Notes: a model not told the origin generated them from the letters alone. A stretch of 64,000 nucleotides of DNA from Conexibacter sp. (GCA_025964325.1 JAOPZA010000072.1:1-64000); one strand, 5' to 3'. Counted from the stretch's first letter, positions 16,778 to 25,604 are shown. Translations and numbers: made by a program.

Positions 16778-17572
16778 TCAGCCGCTCTGCGACGTCTTCA
16801 AGCTCGCGACGTCGACGGCGTCGGTCGGCGCCGTCACCGTGACGGGCTTGTCCCAGCCGTCGAAGGTGATTCTGCCGCTGCCGCCGTTCTGAACGATCTC
16901 GAGCGGGTAGGGCTGGCCGCCGGCGAGCACGTAGAGCGTGCCCTTTCTTCTGTCGCTCGCGAGCGGCACGACCTGCTGGCCGTCGACCGTCGCGACGGCG
17001 CCCTTCGAGATCGTCCTGCCGTCCGGCTTCAACGCCTGGTCGACGAGCGTGTCCATGTCGGTCAGCGCCGCGAAGCTGGCGAAGTCTCTGCCCGTCGCCG
17101 GCACCTTCAGCCAGCGGTCTCTGAGCAGCTGTGCCGCGCCCGCGCCGCCGACCTGCCTGTAGAAGGCGGCACTGCCCTTCAGGAAGATCGACGGCCCGAC
17201 CGAGATGATCTTGAAGTCGTTCGCGCCCTGGGAGATGGTGCCGCTGGCGCCCTTGCCCCGGACCAGTCTGAGGTCGAGCCGGACGTTCCCGGTCGCGCCG
17301 GCGACGTGGACGGCGCTCGCGCCCTTCGCCGCGGCGATCGCGGCGGCCAGGATCTGATCCGCGCTCTTGTCGGCGATGCCGTTGTTCGCGGTCGTCGTCG
17401 CCTGGGTCGGCGTCGTCGTCGCCGGCGTCGTGGCCGCGGTCGTGGTCGCCGACGTGGTCGCGTTCGCCGACGTCGTGGTCTTGGTCCCCGACGAGCCGCA
17501 GGCGGCGAGCGACGTGGCCAGCACGACTGCGATCGCTCCCGCGCTCAGCGGGCCACGTCGACGGAGTGTCAT
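16778..17572 (-). CDS. Lipoprotein, LppX/LprAFG-like
   Basis: 264 residues. A type II signal peptide has the lipobox LAAC with Cys25 as the lipidated residue. A Thr/Ala/Ser linker (30-70) follows, then a 190-residue domain. This domain resembles the mycobacterial LprG/LppX fold that binds lipids at the outer face of the membrane (ADQILAAAIAAAKGASAVHVAG, then FLKGSAAFYRQ, then YPLEIVQNGGSGRITFDGWDKPV). The assignment rests on overall pattern, not on a catalytic motif. AGA and AGG arginine codons are frequent. It is divergent from the PQQ dehydrogenase gene across a 311-base gap. Confidence 0.7.
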   Translation of the reverse strand: MTLRRRGPLSAGAIAVVLATSLAACGSSGTKTTTSANATTSATTTAATTPATTTPTQATTTANNGIADKSADQILAAAIAAAKGASAVHVAGATGNVRLDLRLVRGKGASGTISQGANDFKIISVGPSIFLKGSAAFYRQVGGAGAAQLLRDRWLKVPATGRDFASFAALTDMDTLVDQALKPDGRTISKGAVATVDGQQVVPLASDRRKGTLYVLAGGQPYPLEIVQNGGSGRITFDGWDKPVTVTAPTDAVDVASLKTSQSG

Positions 17573-17883
17573 AGCGGAGAAGCGCCTTGCACCGCTTCTC
17601 GGAGTTTCGAATTGCTGCTCGGAATGTCCCATGGACCTGTGATCGGCCGCGGCGGCGATCCCTGTAGCGATGAGGCCGGGCCGGCGCCGGCGCGCTTGCC
17701 CGACCGTCCTCCGTATGGGATACGGTACGCACGGTCGTCCTGGGAGGACTTCGATGCCCGGCGGGTCAGCCGGAGGCTGTGCCTCGGCCTGGGCATCCGG
17801 ATGTGCGTTCGCGTTGCCGGCACCCGTGCCGGTGGCCCTCCTCGACGCCCGTCCTGTCGAGAGTCTCTTGGAGGAGATCGCTG
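17573..17883 (+). promoter_or_regulatory. Intergenic region with stacked inverted repeats upstream of the PQQ dehydrogenase
   Basis: This 311-base gap holds no gene I can support. A nested palindrome at 17702-17736 has the inner arms CCGTAT/ATACGG (17711-17725) and outer arms GACCGT/ACGGTC. Further on, GATGCCC and GGGCATC face each other (about 17753-17795), and CCGGCAC pairs with GTGCCGG just before 17835. A GGAGGAG ribosome site ends at 17875. A weak promoter, TTGCCC at 17696 with GATACG 17 bases later, would make these elements partly operator and partly 5' leader. The pattern suggests control at the DNA or RNA level, but I recognise no known riboswitch. Confidence 0.4.
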
Positions 17884-20142
17884 ATGAAGGTCGCACGAAG
17901 GTGGTTGGCAGCAGCGCTGCTGGCCGGGGCCGTCGCACTGCTGGCAGCAGGCTGCGGCGGTGGCGCAAGCAAGTCGAAGACCGCATCGCAGACCGCGACG
18001 ACGACGGCGGCGACGCCCGCCGGCACGTCGACCTCGGACGCGCCGGCCGCGTTGCCGGCGACGTTCCCGGCCTTCACGGCGGCCCAGCTGTCGGCCGCGC
18101 CGGCCGACAACTGGCTCGCGAACGGCGGCTCGATCACGAACGACCGCTTCTCGAGCCTGGCGGAGATCGACACCTCGAACGTGGCGAGCCTCAGAGGTGA
18201 CTGGATCACGCACCTCAGCGGCAGCGGCCTCGCGTCGAAGTACTCGCTCGAGGGTCAGCCGATCGCCTACAACGGCACGCTCTACGTGCCGACTGGCGCC
18301 GACGACGTCTTCGCCGTCGACGCGGCGACGGGCAGAATCAAGTGGACCTACAGAGCCCACCTGCCCGACTCGCTCGCGGGCGTCGTCTGCTGCGGCTGGG
18401 ACAACCGCGGGGTCGCGATCGGCGACGGCAGAGTCTTCCTCGGCCAGCTCGACGGCACGCTCGTCGCGCTCGACCAGAACACCGGCGCGGTCGCCTGGCG
18501 CAGCGACGTCGCCTCGCCGAAGGACGGCTACACGGTGACGATGGCGCCGCTCTACTACGACGGCAGGATCTACATCGGCCCTGTCGGCGCCGAGTACGGC
18601 ACCCGCGGACGGATGGACGCCTACGACGCCACGACCGGCAGACGCGTGTGGCGCTTCTGGAACGTGCCGGGACCGGGTGAAGCCGGCCACGAGACGTGGC
18701 CGCAGAACAACGACGAGTGGAAGCACGGCGGCGCGACGACCTGGAACGTCCCCTCCGTCGACCCGAGCCTCGGGCTGATCTACTACTCGACCGCCAACGC
18801 GGGGTCGGACTTCGACGGACGCAACCGCGCCGGCGACAACCTGTACAGCGCCTCGATCGTCGCGCTCGACGCGGCGAGCGGAAGAATCAGATGGCACTAC
18901 CAGGAGGTCCACCACGACATCTGGGACTACGACGCGCCCAGCCCGACCGTTCTGGTGGACGCGCCGATCAACGGCACGACCGTGCACGGCATCGCGCAGC
19001 CGCAGAAGAACGGCTACGTCTACTTCCTCGACCGCGCGACCGGCAAGCCGGTCTTCCCGATCCCCGAGACCGCGGTGCCGCAGAACGCGATCCAGCGCAC
19101 GGCGAAGACGCAGCCGATCCCGACGATGAAGCCCTTCAGCCCGACGAAGGTCTCGAAGTCACAGCTGAAGGCCGTTCAGGCCGCCGCGGACGCGGCCACG
19201 CCGAGAGGCACGAAGGCGCCGAAGATCCAGGCCGGCTCGATCTACAACGGCTGGGGCACGCTCCCGGGCACCCCGCCGAAGGCCTACACGCCGAACAACG
19301 CGGGCGGCGACAACTGGCCGCCGAGCTCGTACAACCCGCAGAGCCACATGTACTACGTCTGCTCCCAGTCGAGCGCGACGGCCAGCACGCTGACGCCGAA
19401 GGTGGCGCCGTACAGACGCGGCAGAATCTACTTCGGCGGCCAGCTGTTCGCCTCGCAGGGCTTCAACACCCCCGGTCTCCTGACGGCCTACGACATGACG
19501 ACGGGCAGAATCGTCTGGCAGAAGCACTTCCCCAGATCGTGCTACAGCGGCGCGGTCTCGACGGCCGGCAACCTCGTCTTCGTCGGTCGCAACGAGGGTC
19601 AGCTGGAGGCGTACAACGGCACCACCGGCGAGAAGCTGTGGAGCTTCCAGACCGGTGCCGGCGCGAACAGCACGGCGACCGTCTACCGCGTCGGCGGCAG
19701 AGAGAGAATCGCGTTCCTGGCGGGCGGCAACGCGCTCGCCGGCACGGCGCACGGCGACAGCCTCTGGCAGTTCTCGCTCGACGGCACGCTCGGCCAGGTC
19801 AGAGCCGGCAGCTCGGCGACCGCGATCCAGCACGCGGGCGAGTCGTCGAAGACGAAGGCCGGCGGCGCGAGCAGATCGCCGGCCGACACGAGAGCGGTCG
19901 GTGACGTCGCCGCCGGCAGATCGGTGTTCTCGAGCAACTGCTCGGTCTGCCACGGCGACAGAGGCCAGGGCGGCAACGGCGGCCCGAACCTGACGACGAT
20001 CCCGGCGGCCAGAAAGGTGGCCGGCGTCGTGAAGCAGGTCACCAACGGCGGCGGCGGGATGCCGGCGTTCGGCGGTCAGCTGTCCTCGAAGGAGATCTCG
20101 GACGTGGCCGCGTTCGTGACGAGAACGATCACCGGCAGATAG
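17884..20142 (+). CDS. PQQ-dependent dehydrogenase lipoprotein with C-terminal cytochrome c domain
   Basis: 752 residues. Lipobox LAAGC (Cys24) anchors it to the outer membrane face. The eight-bladed quinoprotein propeller shows the vicinal disulfide C169-C170 (VCCGWDNRG), metal ligands near Glu237 and Asn288, and the catalytic Asp348 in HHDIWDYDAPSP. Asp350, two residues on, matches the extra ligand of lanthanide-dependent enzymes such as XoxF and PedH. The last 80 residues are a cytochrome c: CSVCH (C686, C689, H690) with axial Met726 in GGMPAFGG. It should oxidise an alcohol or aldehyde outside the membrane and pass electrons to its own haem. Arginine is often AGA (about 24 AGA/AGG codons), unlike most neighbours. 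ATG at 17884 is chosen for its GGAGGAG site and signal peptide. Confidence 0.88.
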   Translation: MKVARRWLAAALLAGAVALLAAGCGGGASKSKTASQTATTTAATPAGTSTSDAPAALPATFPAFTAAQLSAAPADNWLANGGSITNDRFSSLAEIDTSNVASLRGDWITHLSGSGLASKYSLEGQPIAYNGTLYVPTGADDVFAVDAATGRIKWTYRAHLPDSLAGVVCCGWDNRGVAIGDGRVFLGQLDGTLVALDQNTGAVAWRSDVASPKDGYTVTMAPLYYDGRIYIGPVGAEYGTRGRMDAYDATTGRRVWRFWNVPGPGEAGHETWPQNNDEWKHGGATTWNVPSVDPSLGLIYYSTANAGSDFDGRNRAGDNLYSASIVALDAASGRIRWHYQEVHHDIWDYDAPSPTVLVDAPINGTTVHGIAQPQKNGYVYFLDRATGKPVFPIPETAVPQNAIQRTAKTQPIPTMKPFSPTKVSKSQLKAVQAAADAATPRGTKAPKIQAGSIYNGWGTLPGTPPKAYTPNNAGGDNWPPSSYNPQSHMYYVCSQSSATASTLTPKVAPYRRGRIYFGGQLFASQGFNTPGLLTAYDMTTGRIVWQKHFPRSCYSGAVSTAGNLVFVGRNEGQLEAYNGTTGEKLWSFQTGAGANSTATVYRVGGRERIAFLAGGNALAGTAHGDSLWQFSLDGTLGQVRAGSSATAIQHAGESSKTKAGGASRSPADTRAVGDVAAGRSVFSSNCSVCHGDRGQGGNGGPNLTTIPAARKVAGVVKQVTNGGGGMPAFGGQLSSKEISDVAAFVTRTITGR

Positions 20143-20171
20143 CGCCGTCGTTCCCACGACGGGCAGCACCG

Positions 20172-20199
20172 GGGCCGCGGCGCAAGTGCGCCGCGGCCC
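20172..20199 (+). terminator. Strong GC hairpin after the PQQ dehydrogenase
   Basis: GGGCCGCGGCGCA (20172-20184) pairs fully with TGCGCCGCGGCCC (20187-20199) over 13 bases, with AG between. It starts 29 bases after the stop. A second hairpin follows near 20208-20231 (CACCGG/CCGGTG with flanking AAG/CTT). Confidence 0.8.
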
Positions 20200-20299
20200 T
20201 CGTCGTGAAGCGGCACCGGATCCCGGTGCTTCTCACGGGCGGCGACCTGACAGATACTCCTGGAACCCACCGCAGCCCACCTGCACAGGAGGCACCACC

Positions 20300-20608
20300 A
20301 TGGTCCGCAGCTTCAGCATCCGCCGCCAGACGACCGGCGTCGCCACGACCGGGGCGAGCGTCACCGGAGCGATGGCGGTCGGCGCCCGCCTTCTCGGACC
20401 CTCCGCGATGGGTCCGCTCGCGCTCGCCGTCTCGGCGGTCGGCGCGATCGCGATCGGCCGGGTCGCGATCGCGAACGCGGTGATCCGCAAGCTTCGCGCG
20501 GAGGAGATCGAGATCGGCTCGCTGAAGGTGCGCGAGCTGGAGGTGGCGGGGCAGCGCTGGCCGGCGTCGCCGGGCTCGCCGGCGACCGGGAGCGCGACGG
20601 AGATGTGA
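20300..20608 (+). CDS. Small Ala/Gly-rich membrane-associated protein
   Basis: 102 residues. Residues 12-66 are a string of Gly/Ala/Val/Ile segments with GA and IG steps (VSAVGAIAIGRVAIANAV). They could form two short membrane helices or a beta-helix-like stack. The tail carries the alternating pattern LRAEEIEIGSLKVRELEV. The ATG at 20300 has a perfect AGGAGG site. Similar small proteins occur in actinobacteria and haloarchaea without known function. It stands alone between two terminator hairpins. Confidence 0.65.
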   Translation: MVRSFSIRRQTTGVATTGASVTGAMAVGARLLGPSAMGPLALAVSAVGAIAIGRVAIANAVIRKLRAEEIEIGSLKVRELEVAGQRWPASPGSPATGSATEM

Positions 20609-20618
20609 TCACACGAGC

Positions 20619-20653
20619 CGGCGGCCCACCGGCGAGCTCCCGGTGAGCCGCCG
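20619..20653 (+). terminator. 14-bp stem hairpin after the small membrane protein
   Basis: The arms at 20619-20632 and 20640-20653 pair with one mismatch around a 7-base loop, 10 bases after the stop. The remaining 220 bases to glmS include a TCGCC/GGCGA mini-hairpin near 20706. They also hold a 29-codon minus-strand frame (20665-20754) without a clear ribosome site, which I do not call. Confidence 0.65.
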
Positions 20654-20874
20654 CTCGCGTCCCGTCATCTGCGCCCCTGCGCTGGTGCTTCGCCGGCGGG
20701 CGTCTCGCCTTCGGCGAGCGCCTGGCGAACTTGGGCGGCCACGTCGAGGCTCATGCGCCGCTCATACCAACTGTCGGTGCGTCGAGCGCTACCGTTCGGC
20801 TGCGAGGCCCGCTCGGGCCTCTTGGAGCCGCCGGCACGTGCGGCTCTCGCCGTTTCCGACACGGAGGCTCCCCC

Positions 20875-22743
20875 ATGTGCGGCATCGTCGGGTACGTCGG
20901 CGCCCGTCCGGTCCAGGAGCTGCTGCTCACGGCGCTCGAGCGACTGGAGTACCGCGGGTACGACAGCGCCGGGATCTCCGTCCTGTCGGCCGACCGGCTC
21001 GACTGCGTGCGCGCGGTCGGGAACCTGCTGGCGCTGCGCGCCGCGGTCGTCGAGCACGCGGCCGACCGCGACGGCCCGAGCAGCGTGGCGGTCGCGGAGC
21101 CCGCGACCGGGATCGGCCACACGCGCTGGGCGACGCACGGGCGCGTGAGCGAGCGCAACGCGCACCCGCACGTCGACGGGGCGGGGCGGATCCACATCGT
21201 GGTCAACGGGATCGTCGAGAACTACATGGCGCTGAAGCGTGAGCTGGCGGCGGAGGACGTGGCGTTCTCCTCCGAGACCGACGCCGAGGTGATCGCGCAC
21301 CTGATCGCGCGCCGCTACGGCGGCGACCTGCCGGCCGCCGTGCAGGCCGCCTACGGCGAGCTCGAGGGCCATTTCGCGTTCGTCGCGATGGCGGCGGACG
21401 AGCCCGGCGTGCTGGTCGGCGCGCGGCGCGAGTGCCCGCTGGTGGTCGGCCGCGGCGACGGGGAGCAGTTCCTCGCCTCGGCCGTGCCCGCGTTCCTGGA
21501 GCACACGCGGCGGGTGCAGTTCATCGAGAACGGCGAGCTCGTGGTGCTGCGGCCGTCGGGGGCGGAGTTCATGTCGGCCGCGACCGGGGCGCCCGTGGAG
21601 CGGGAGGTCGTGGAGATCGACTGGGACGCGGAGACCGCCGAGAAGGGCGGCTACGAGACGTTCATGCTAAAGGAGATCCACGAGCAGCCGCAGGCGGTCG
21701 CGGCTACGATCGCCGACCGCACGGCGCGCGGCGACGGAGTCGATCTCGGCGACCTCGGCTCGATCGACGACGCGTTCCTCGCGACCGTGCGCCGCGTCGT
21801 CGTCGTCGCGTGCGGGACCTCCTACCACGCCGGCCTGATCGGCCGGTACGCGATCGAGGGCTGGGCGCGGGTGCCGGTCGAGATGGACATCGCGTCGGAG
21901 TACCGGTACCGCGATCCGGTCGTCGGCCCGGGCGACCTGGTGGTCGGGATCTCGCAGTCGGGCGAGACGGCCGACACGCTTGCCGCGATGCGGCTCGCGG
22001 CCGACCACGGCGCGAAGGTGCTCGCGATCACGAACGTGATGGGCTCGCAGGCGACCCGCGACGCGGACGGGGTGATGTTCACGCGCGCGGGGCTGGAGAT
22101 CGGGGTCGCGGCGACGAAGACGTTCATCAGCCAGGTGGCGGCGATGTACCTGCTGGCGCTGCGCCTCGCCGAGCTGCGCGGCACGCTCGAGCCGGCGCGG
22201 CTGACGGAGCTGGTCGCGGAGCTGAAGCGGTTGCCGGACAAGCTCGGCGAGTTGCTCGCCGGCGGCGACGAGACGATCCGGGCGACCGCCGAGCGCCACC
22301 ACGAGGCCGCCTTCTTCCTCTACCTCGGGCGTCACATCGGGCTGCCGGTCGCGCTCGAGGGCGCGCTGAAGCTGAAGGAGATCTCCTACATCGCGACCGA
22401 CGCCTACGCGGCGGGCGAGATGAAGCACGGGCCGATCGCGCTCCTCGGCGAGGACACGCCGGTCGTCGTCGTCGCGACCGACTCGCCGGTGCTCGAGAAG
22501 CTGATCTCGAACATCCAGGAGGTCCGTGCACGCGGCGCGCACGTGATCGCGGTCGCGACCGCCGGCGACGCGCGGATCGCCGCGCACGCGGACGAGATCC
22601 TCGCCGTGCCCCCGACCGACCCGATGCTCGCGCCGCTGCTCGCCGTCGTCCCGCTGCAGCTGCTCGCCTACCACGTCGCACGGCTGCGCGGCCTCAACGT
22701 CGACCAGCCGCGCAACCTCGCGAAGACCGTCACCGTCGAGTGA
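20875..22743 (+). CDS. glmS: Glutamine--fructose-6-phosphate aminotransferase (isomerizing)
   Basis: 622 residues. It makes glucosamine-6-phosphate from fructose-6-phosphate and glutamine, the entry step to cell-wall amino sugars. The N-terminal glutaminase starts MCGIVGYVG with Cys2 as nucleophile and has EYRGYDSAGI and GHTRWATHG. Two SIS sugar-isomerase domains follow (VVVACGTSYHAG and QSGETADT, then LYLGRHIGLPVALEGALKLKEI with the Schiff-base region AYAAGEMKHGPIAL). It ends with the canonical NLAKTVTVE. The ATG at 20875 follows an ACGGAGG site. No glmS ribozyme is evident in the 266-base upstream gap. Confidence 0.97.
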   Translation: MCGIVGYVGARPVQELLLTALERLEYRGYDSAGISVLSADRLDCVRAVGNLLALRAAVVEHAADRDGPSSVAVAEPATGIGHTRWATHGRVSERNAHPHVDGAGRIHIVVNGIVENYMALKRELAAEDVAFSSETDAEVIAHLIARRYGGDLPAAVQAAYGELEGHFAFVAMAADEPGVLVGARRECPLVVGRGDGEQFLASAVPAFLEHTRRVQFIENGELVVLRPSGAEFMSAATGAPVEREVVEIDWDAETAEKGGYETFMLKEIHEQPQAVAATIADRTARGDGVDLGDLGSIDDAFLATVRRVVVVACGTSYHAGLIGRYAIEGWARVPVEMDIASEYRYRDPVVGPGDLVVGISQSGETADTLAAMRLAADHGAKVLAITNVMGSQATRDADGVMFTRAGLEIGVAATKTFISQVAAMYLLALRLAELRGTLEPARLTELVAELKRLPDKLGELLAGGDETIRATAERHHEAAFFLYLGRHIGLPVALEGALKLKEISYIATDAYAAGEMKHGPIALLGEDTPVVVVATDSPVLEKLISNIQEVRARGAHVIAVATAGDARIAAHADEILAVPPTDPMLAPLLAVVPLQLLAYHVARLRGLNVDQPRNLAKTVTVE

Positions 22744-22811
22744 CGGTTGCGTGAGCGCGCGGCGGCCCGTACGGTGGCGCGTGTCCGGCTCGATCGAATC
22801 GACGCTCCCTC

Positions 22812-23609
22812 GTGACCGTCCGCATCACCCACATCGGCGGACCGACGGTCCTCATCGAGGTCGCCGGCTGGCGGCTGCTGACCGATCCGACGTTCGACGC
22901 CCCCGGCCGCAGATACGCGTTCGGCTGGGGCACGTCGTCGCGCAAGCTGGTCGGGCCGGCGATCCCCGCCGCCGCGATCGGGCCGATCGACGCGGTGCTG
23001 CTCAGCCACGACCACCACGGCGACAACCTCGACGCGGCGGGACGCGCGCTGCTCCCGTCCGCCGGCGTGGTCGTCACGACCGTCGCCGGCGCGGCGCGGC
23101 TCGGCGGGTCGGCGCGAGGGCTGACGCCGTGGCAGGCGACCCGGCTCGAAGCGGGCGCCGGCGGCTCCCGTCCGACGATCGAGATCACGGCCACGCCGTG
23201 CCGCCACGGCCCGCCGCTGAGCCGCCCGTTCGTCGGCGACGTGATCGGCTTCGCGCTGCGGTGGGACGGTCAGCAGCACGGCGTGCTGTGGATCTCGGGC
23301 GACACCGTGCTCTACGACGGGGTGCTCCAGCTCGCCGACCGCCTGCAGGTCGACACCGCCCTGCTGCATCTCGGCGGCGTCCGCTTCCCGATCTCCGGCC
23401 CGGTCCGCTACACGATGACGGCGGCGGACGCCGTCGAGCTCTGCAGCCTCCTCCGTCCGCGCGCCGCGATCCCGATCCACTACGAGGGGTGGAAGCACTT
23501 CCGGAACGGGCGCGACGCGATCGAGCGCGAGTTCGCGAGCGCGCCGGAGGAGATCGGCGCGTCCCTGCGGTGGATGCCGATCGGCGTCGGCGTCGAGCTC
23601 GCGATCTGA
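22812..23609 (+). CDS. Metallo-beta-lactamase-fold hydrolase (UlaG/NAPE-PLD-like)
   Basis: 265 residues. The metal site motif is SHDHHGDNL (H66, H68, D71), with further ligands likely in CRHGPP, ISGDTVLYDG and IPIHYEGW. The pattern ITHIGGPTVLIEVAGWRLLTDPTF is typical of the UlaG/YycJ-like branch, which includes lactonases and phospholipase-D-like hydrolases. The start is GTG. It follows glmS by 68 bases on the same strand and may be read with it. The natural substrate is unknown. Confidence 0.8.
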   Translation: MTVRITHIGGPTVLIEVAGWRLLTDPTFDAPGRRYAFGWGTSSRKLVGPAIPAAAIGPIDAVLLSHDHHGDNLDAAGRALLPSAGVVVTTVAGAARLGGSARGLTPWQATRLEAGAGGSRPTIEITATPCRHGPPLSRPFVGDVIGFALRWDGQQHGVLWISGDTVLYDGVLQLADRLQVDTALLHLGGVRFPISGPVRYTMTAADAVELCSLLRPRAAIPIHYEGWKHFRNGRDAIEREFASAPEEIGASLRWMPIGVGVELAI

Positions 23610-23640
23610 GCGGGAGGACGGCCTGTGCTTCCCTGATCGC

Positions 23641-24123
23641 GTGGCCGTCCTCCGGTGCCTGATCGATTCCATGGTCTTCGACGCGATCGCCGCCGAGGCG
23701 CAGCTGCTCGCGGTCGTCGATCGCCTGACGTCCGCCCGCCGCCTGGAGCTGCTGGCCGCGAGCGAGACGATCGCAGAGGTCGCCGCGACGCCCGACCGAG
23801 CGCACCGTCGCCGACTGCAGCGCGTCCGCGTGCTCGTCGTCCCGCCGCCGCAGGACGACGGCGACGCGGGCGTCCTGTGGCGGCTGCGGACCAGCACCGG
23901 CGTCAGCGACGACGACGCGCGGATCGCGCTGACCGCCGCCGCCCAGGCTGTCCCCCTCGTCACCGAGGACCGCGACCTGCGCCTCGCGGCCGCCGCCCAC
24001 CTGCCGCGCCTGCCGCTCTGGCGCTGGGCGACGGACCTGCGGCCGCGGATCGCGGCGCTCGAGCGCGAGCAGCCGACGGCCGAACGCCCCGGCGACCGGC
24101 CGGTGAGGTCTCAGTCGGGATAG
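23641..24123 (+). CDS. PIN-domain protein, no adjacent antitoxin
   Basis: 160 residues. The acidic residues of a PIN nuclease are in place: Asp9 (CLIDSMVFD), a Glu in SETIAEV, Asp90-92 (VSDDDARIAL) and TEDRDL (D110, D112). PIN domains usually cleave RNA, often as VapC toxins. No antitoxin-sized gene lies upstream; the neighbour is the metallo-hydrolase, 31 bases away. The last 13 bases overlap the tail of the convergent TAP-type hydrolase gene. A housekeeping RNase or orphan toxin is equally likely. Confidence 0.6.
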   Translation: MAVLRCLIDSMVFDAIAAEAQLLAVVDRLTSARRLELLAASETIAEVAATPDRAHRRRLQRVRVLVVPPPQDDGDAGVLWRLRTSTGVSDDDARIALTAAAQAVPLVTEDRDLRLAAAAHLPRLPLWRWATDLRPRIAALEREQPTAERPGDRPVRSQSG

Positions 24124-25604
24124 ACGGCGTTGGGCGGCGGCGTCCTGCGCGTGATCAGGTAGCGGGCGATCGCGGCGTTCGTGCGGCTGCGCGGGCCGAG
24201 CCACGAGGAGGTGTGGCCGTCGCCCTCGCGCGTGAGCAGCACCGCGCTGGGGAGCTGGTCGCGCAGTCCGTGCGCCCAGACATAGGCGGTCGAGGGATCG
24301 TGCGTCGCGCCGACCAGGAGGATCCGCGGAGCGCCGCGGACCCTGATGCGGTGGGGCGGGTTGGCGAGCGGCACCGGCCAGCGCATGCACCCGGTGAGGC
24401 CGAGCCAGCTCTCGCCGGCACCCCTCGTATGGGGCGCGAGCGTGCGACCGAGCAGCAGCTTGGCCGACAGATCCTCGTAGCTGCTGAGCTCGCGCGGATA
24501 GTCGACGCAGTTGACCGCGAGCCCGGCGAAGGGGTCGTCCAGCGGGCTTCTCGCGAGGTGCGAGGAGAAGGCGCTGCCGTCGCCGTTGCGCGCCTGGACG
24601 AGCGCGGCGGCGAAGCCCTGCCATCCGCCGAAGCCGAGCGCCGGCAGCGGCCGTTCGAGCAGCAGCATCGTGAACGCGTTCATCCTGATGTCGGCGCCGG
24701 TGACGGTCGGGCGGCACGAGGCGGTCGCGCACTGCGGAGCAGCGAGCGGGCGCTGGTCGGCCTGCCGGACGAGCCCGTCGAAGAGGGCGAGGACGTCGCG
24801 ACCGTGCAGCGGGCAGCTGCTCGTCCGCGCACACCAGGAGGCGAAGCGGTCGAGCGTGTCCTCGTAGGCCATCGTCGCGTCGGCGAACAGCGTGTTGATC
24901 GAGATCGAGTGGTCGATGATCCCGTCGAGCGCCATCGTGCGGATGCGCTTCGGGTAGCGCTCAGCGTAGAGCGAGCCCAGCTGGGCGCCGTAGGACAGCC
25001 CGAGGAAGTTGAGCTTCCCCTCCCCCAGCGCCCTGCGCAGCGCCTCCATGTCGCGCGCGACGCTGAGCGTGTCGACGTGCCCGAGCAGCGGCCCGGTCAG
25101 CTTGCGGCAGCTCTGCCCGAGCGCGCGCGCCCATGCCGCCAAGCGCCGGAATGCGATGCGCGTGTGCGGAAACAGCGAGACGGGCCGGTTGTAGGCCGCG
25201 GGGTCGCATCTGATCGTGGTGCTGAGGCCGACGCCGCGCGGGTCCATGCCGATCAGGTCGAAGCGGCGGTGCAGCGCCGGATGCCAGAGGTGTCCGCCGC
25301 CTGCCTCGACGCCGACGAACACGCTGCCAGGGCCGCCCGGCCCGCCGGGGTTGATGATCAGGCTCCCGACGCGCCGCGCACGGTCGGCGGCGGGGAGCCG
25401 GACGAACCCGAGCGTGACCCGGCGCGCCCGCGGGTGGCGGTAGTCGAGCGGCACCCGCAGCTTGCCGCACTCGAGACTCGGCGGAAGCTGTGATCCGCAG
25501 CCGTGCCATTGGATCGCTCCCTCCGCCGAGCCCGGAGCCGCGCCCAGGATCGCGATGCAAGCCAGGAGCGCGGTCGCCGCGATCGTTCTGATCATCCACG
25601 GCAT
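24111..25604 (-). CDS. Secreted alpha/beta hydrolase, tripeptidyl-aminopeptidase (TAP) type
   Basis: 497 residues with an N-terminal signal peptide (about 1-29). The fold starts with LGFVRLPAADRARRVGSLIINPGGPGGPG, where the oxyanion segment is NPGGPG. The nucleophile is Ser204 in GLSYGAQLG. The acid is in GATHDPSTAY and the base His in GDGHTS, both in the C-terminal TAP-like domain. Streptomyces enzymes of this class remove N-terminal tripeptides outside the cell, and relatives include proline iminopeptidases. It has at least six cysteines for disulfides. It is divergent from the cupredoxin gene. Confidence 0.85.
   Translation of the reverse strand: MPWMIRTIAATALLACIAILGAAPGSAEGAIQWHGCGSQLPPSLECGKLRVPLDYRHPRARRVTLGFVRLPAADRARRVGSLIINPGGPGGPGSVFVGVEAGGGHLWHPALHRRFDLIGMDPRGVGLSTTIRCDPAAYNRPVSLFPHTRIAFRRLAAWARALGQSCRKLTGPLLGHVDTLSVARDMEALRRALGEGKLNFLGLSYGAQLGSLYAERYPKRIRTMALDGIIDHSISINTLFADATMAYEDTLDRFASWCARTSSCPLHGRDVLALFDGLVRQADQRPLAAPQCATASCRPTVTGADIRMNAFTMLLLERPLPALGFGGWQGFAAALVQARNGDGSAFSSHLARSPLDDPFAGLAVNCVDYPRELSSYEDLSAKLLLGRTLAPHTRGAGESWLGLTGCMRWPVPLANPPHRIRVRGAPRILLVGATHDPSTAYVWAHGLRDQLPSAVLLTREGDGHTSSWLGPRSRTNAAIARYLITRRTPPPNAVYPD

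Noticed and set aside
20665..20754. A 29-codon minus-strand ORF upstream of glmS
   Set aside because: No clear ribosome site, no recognisable sequence, and it overlaps hairpin-forming DNA; could be chance.
20609..20874. glmS ribozyme or riboswitch upstream of glmS
   Set aside because: I could not find the conserved core in this gap; only small hairpins are present.
23641..24123. Toxin-antitoxin module
   Set aside because: Only the PIN protein is present; no antitoxin-like gene lies on either side.
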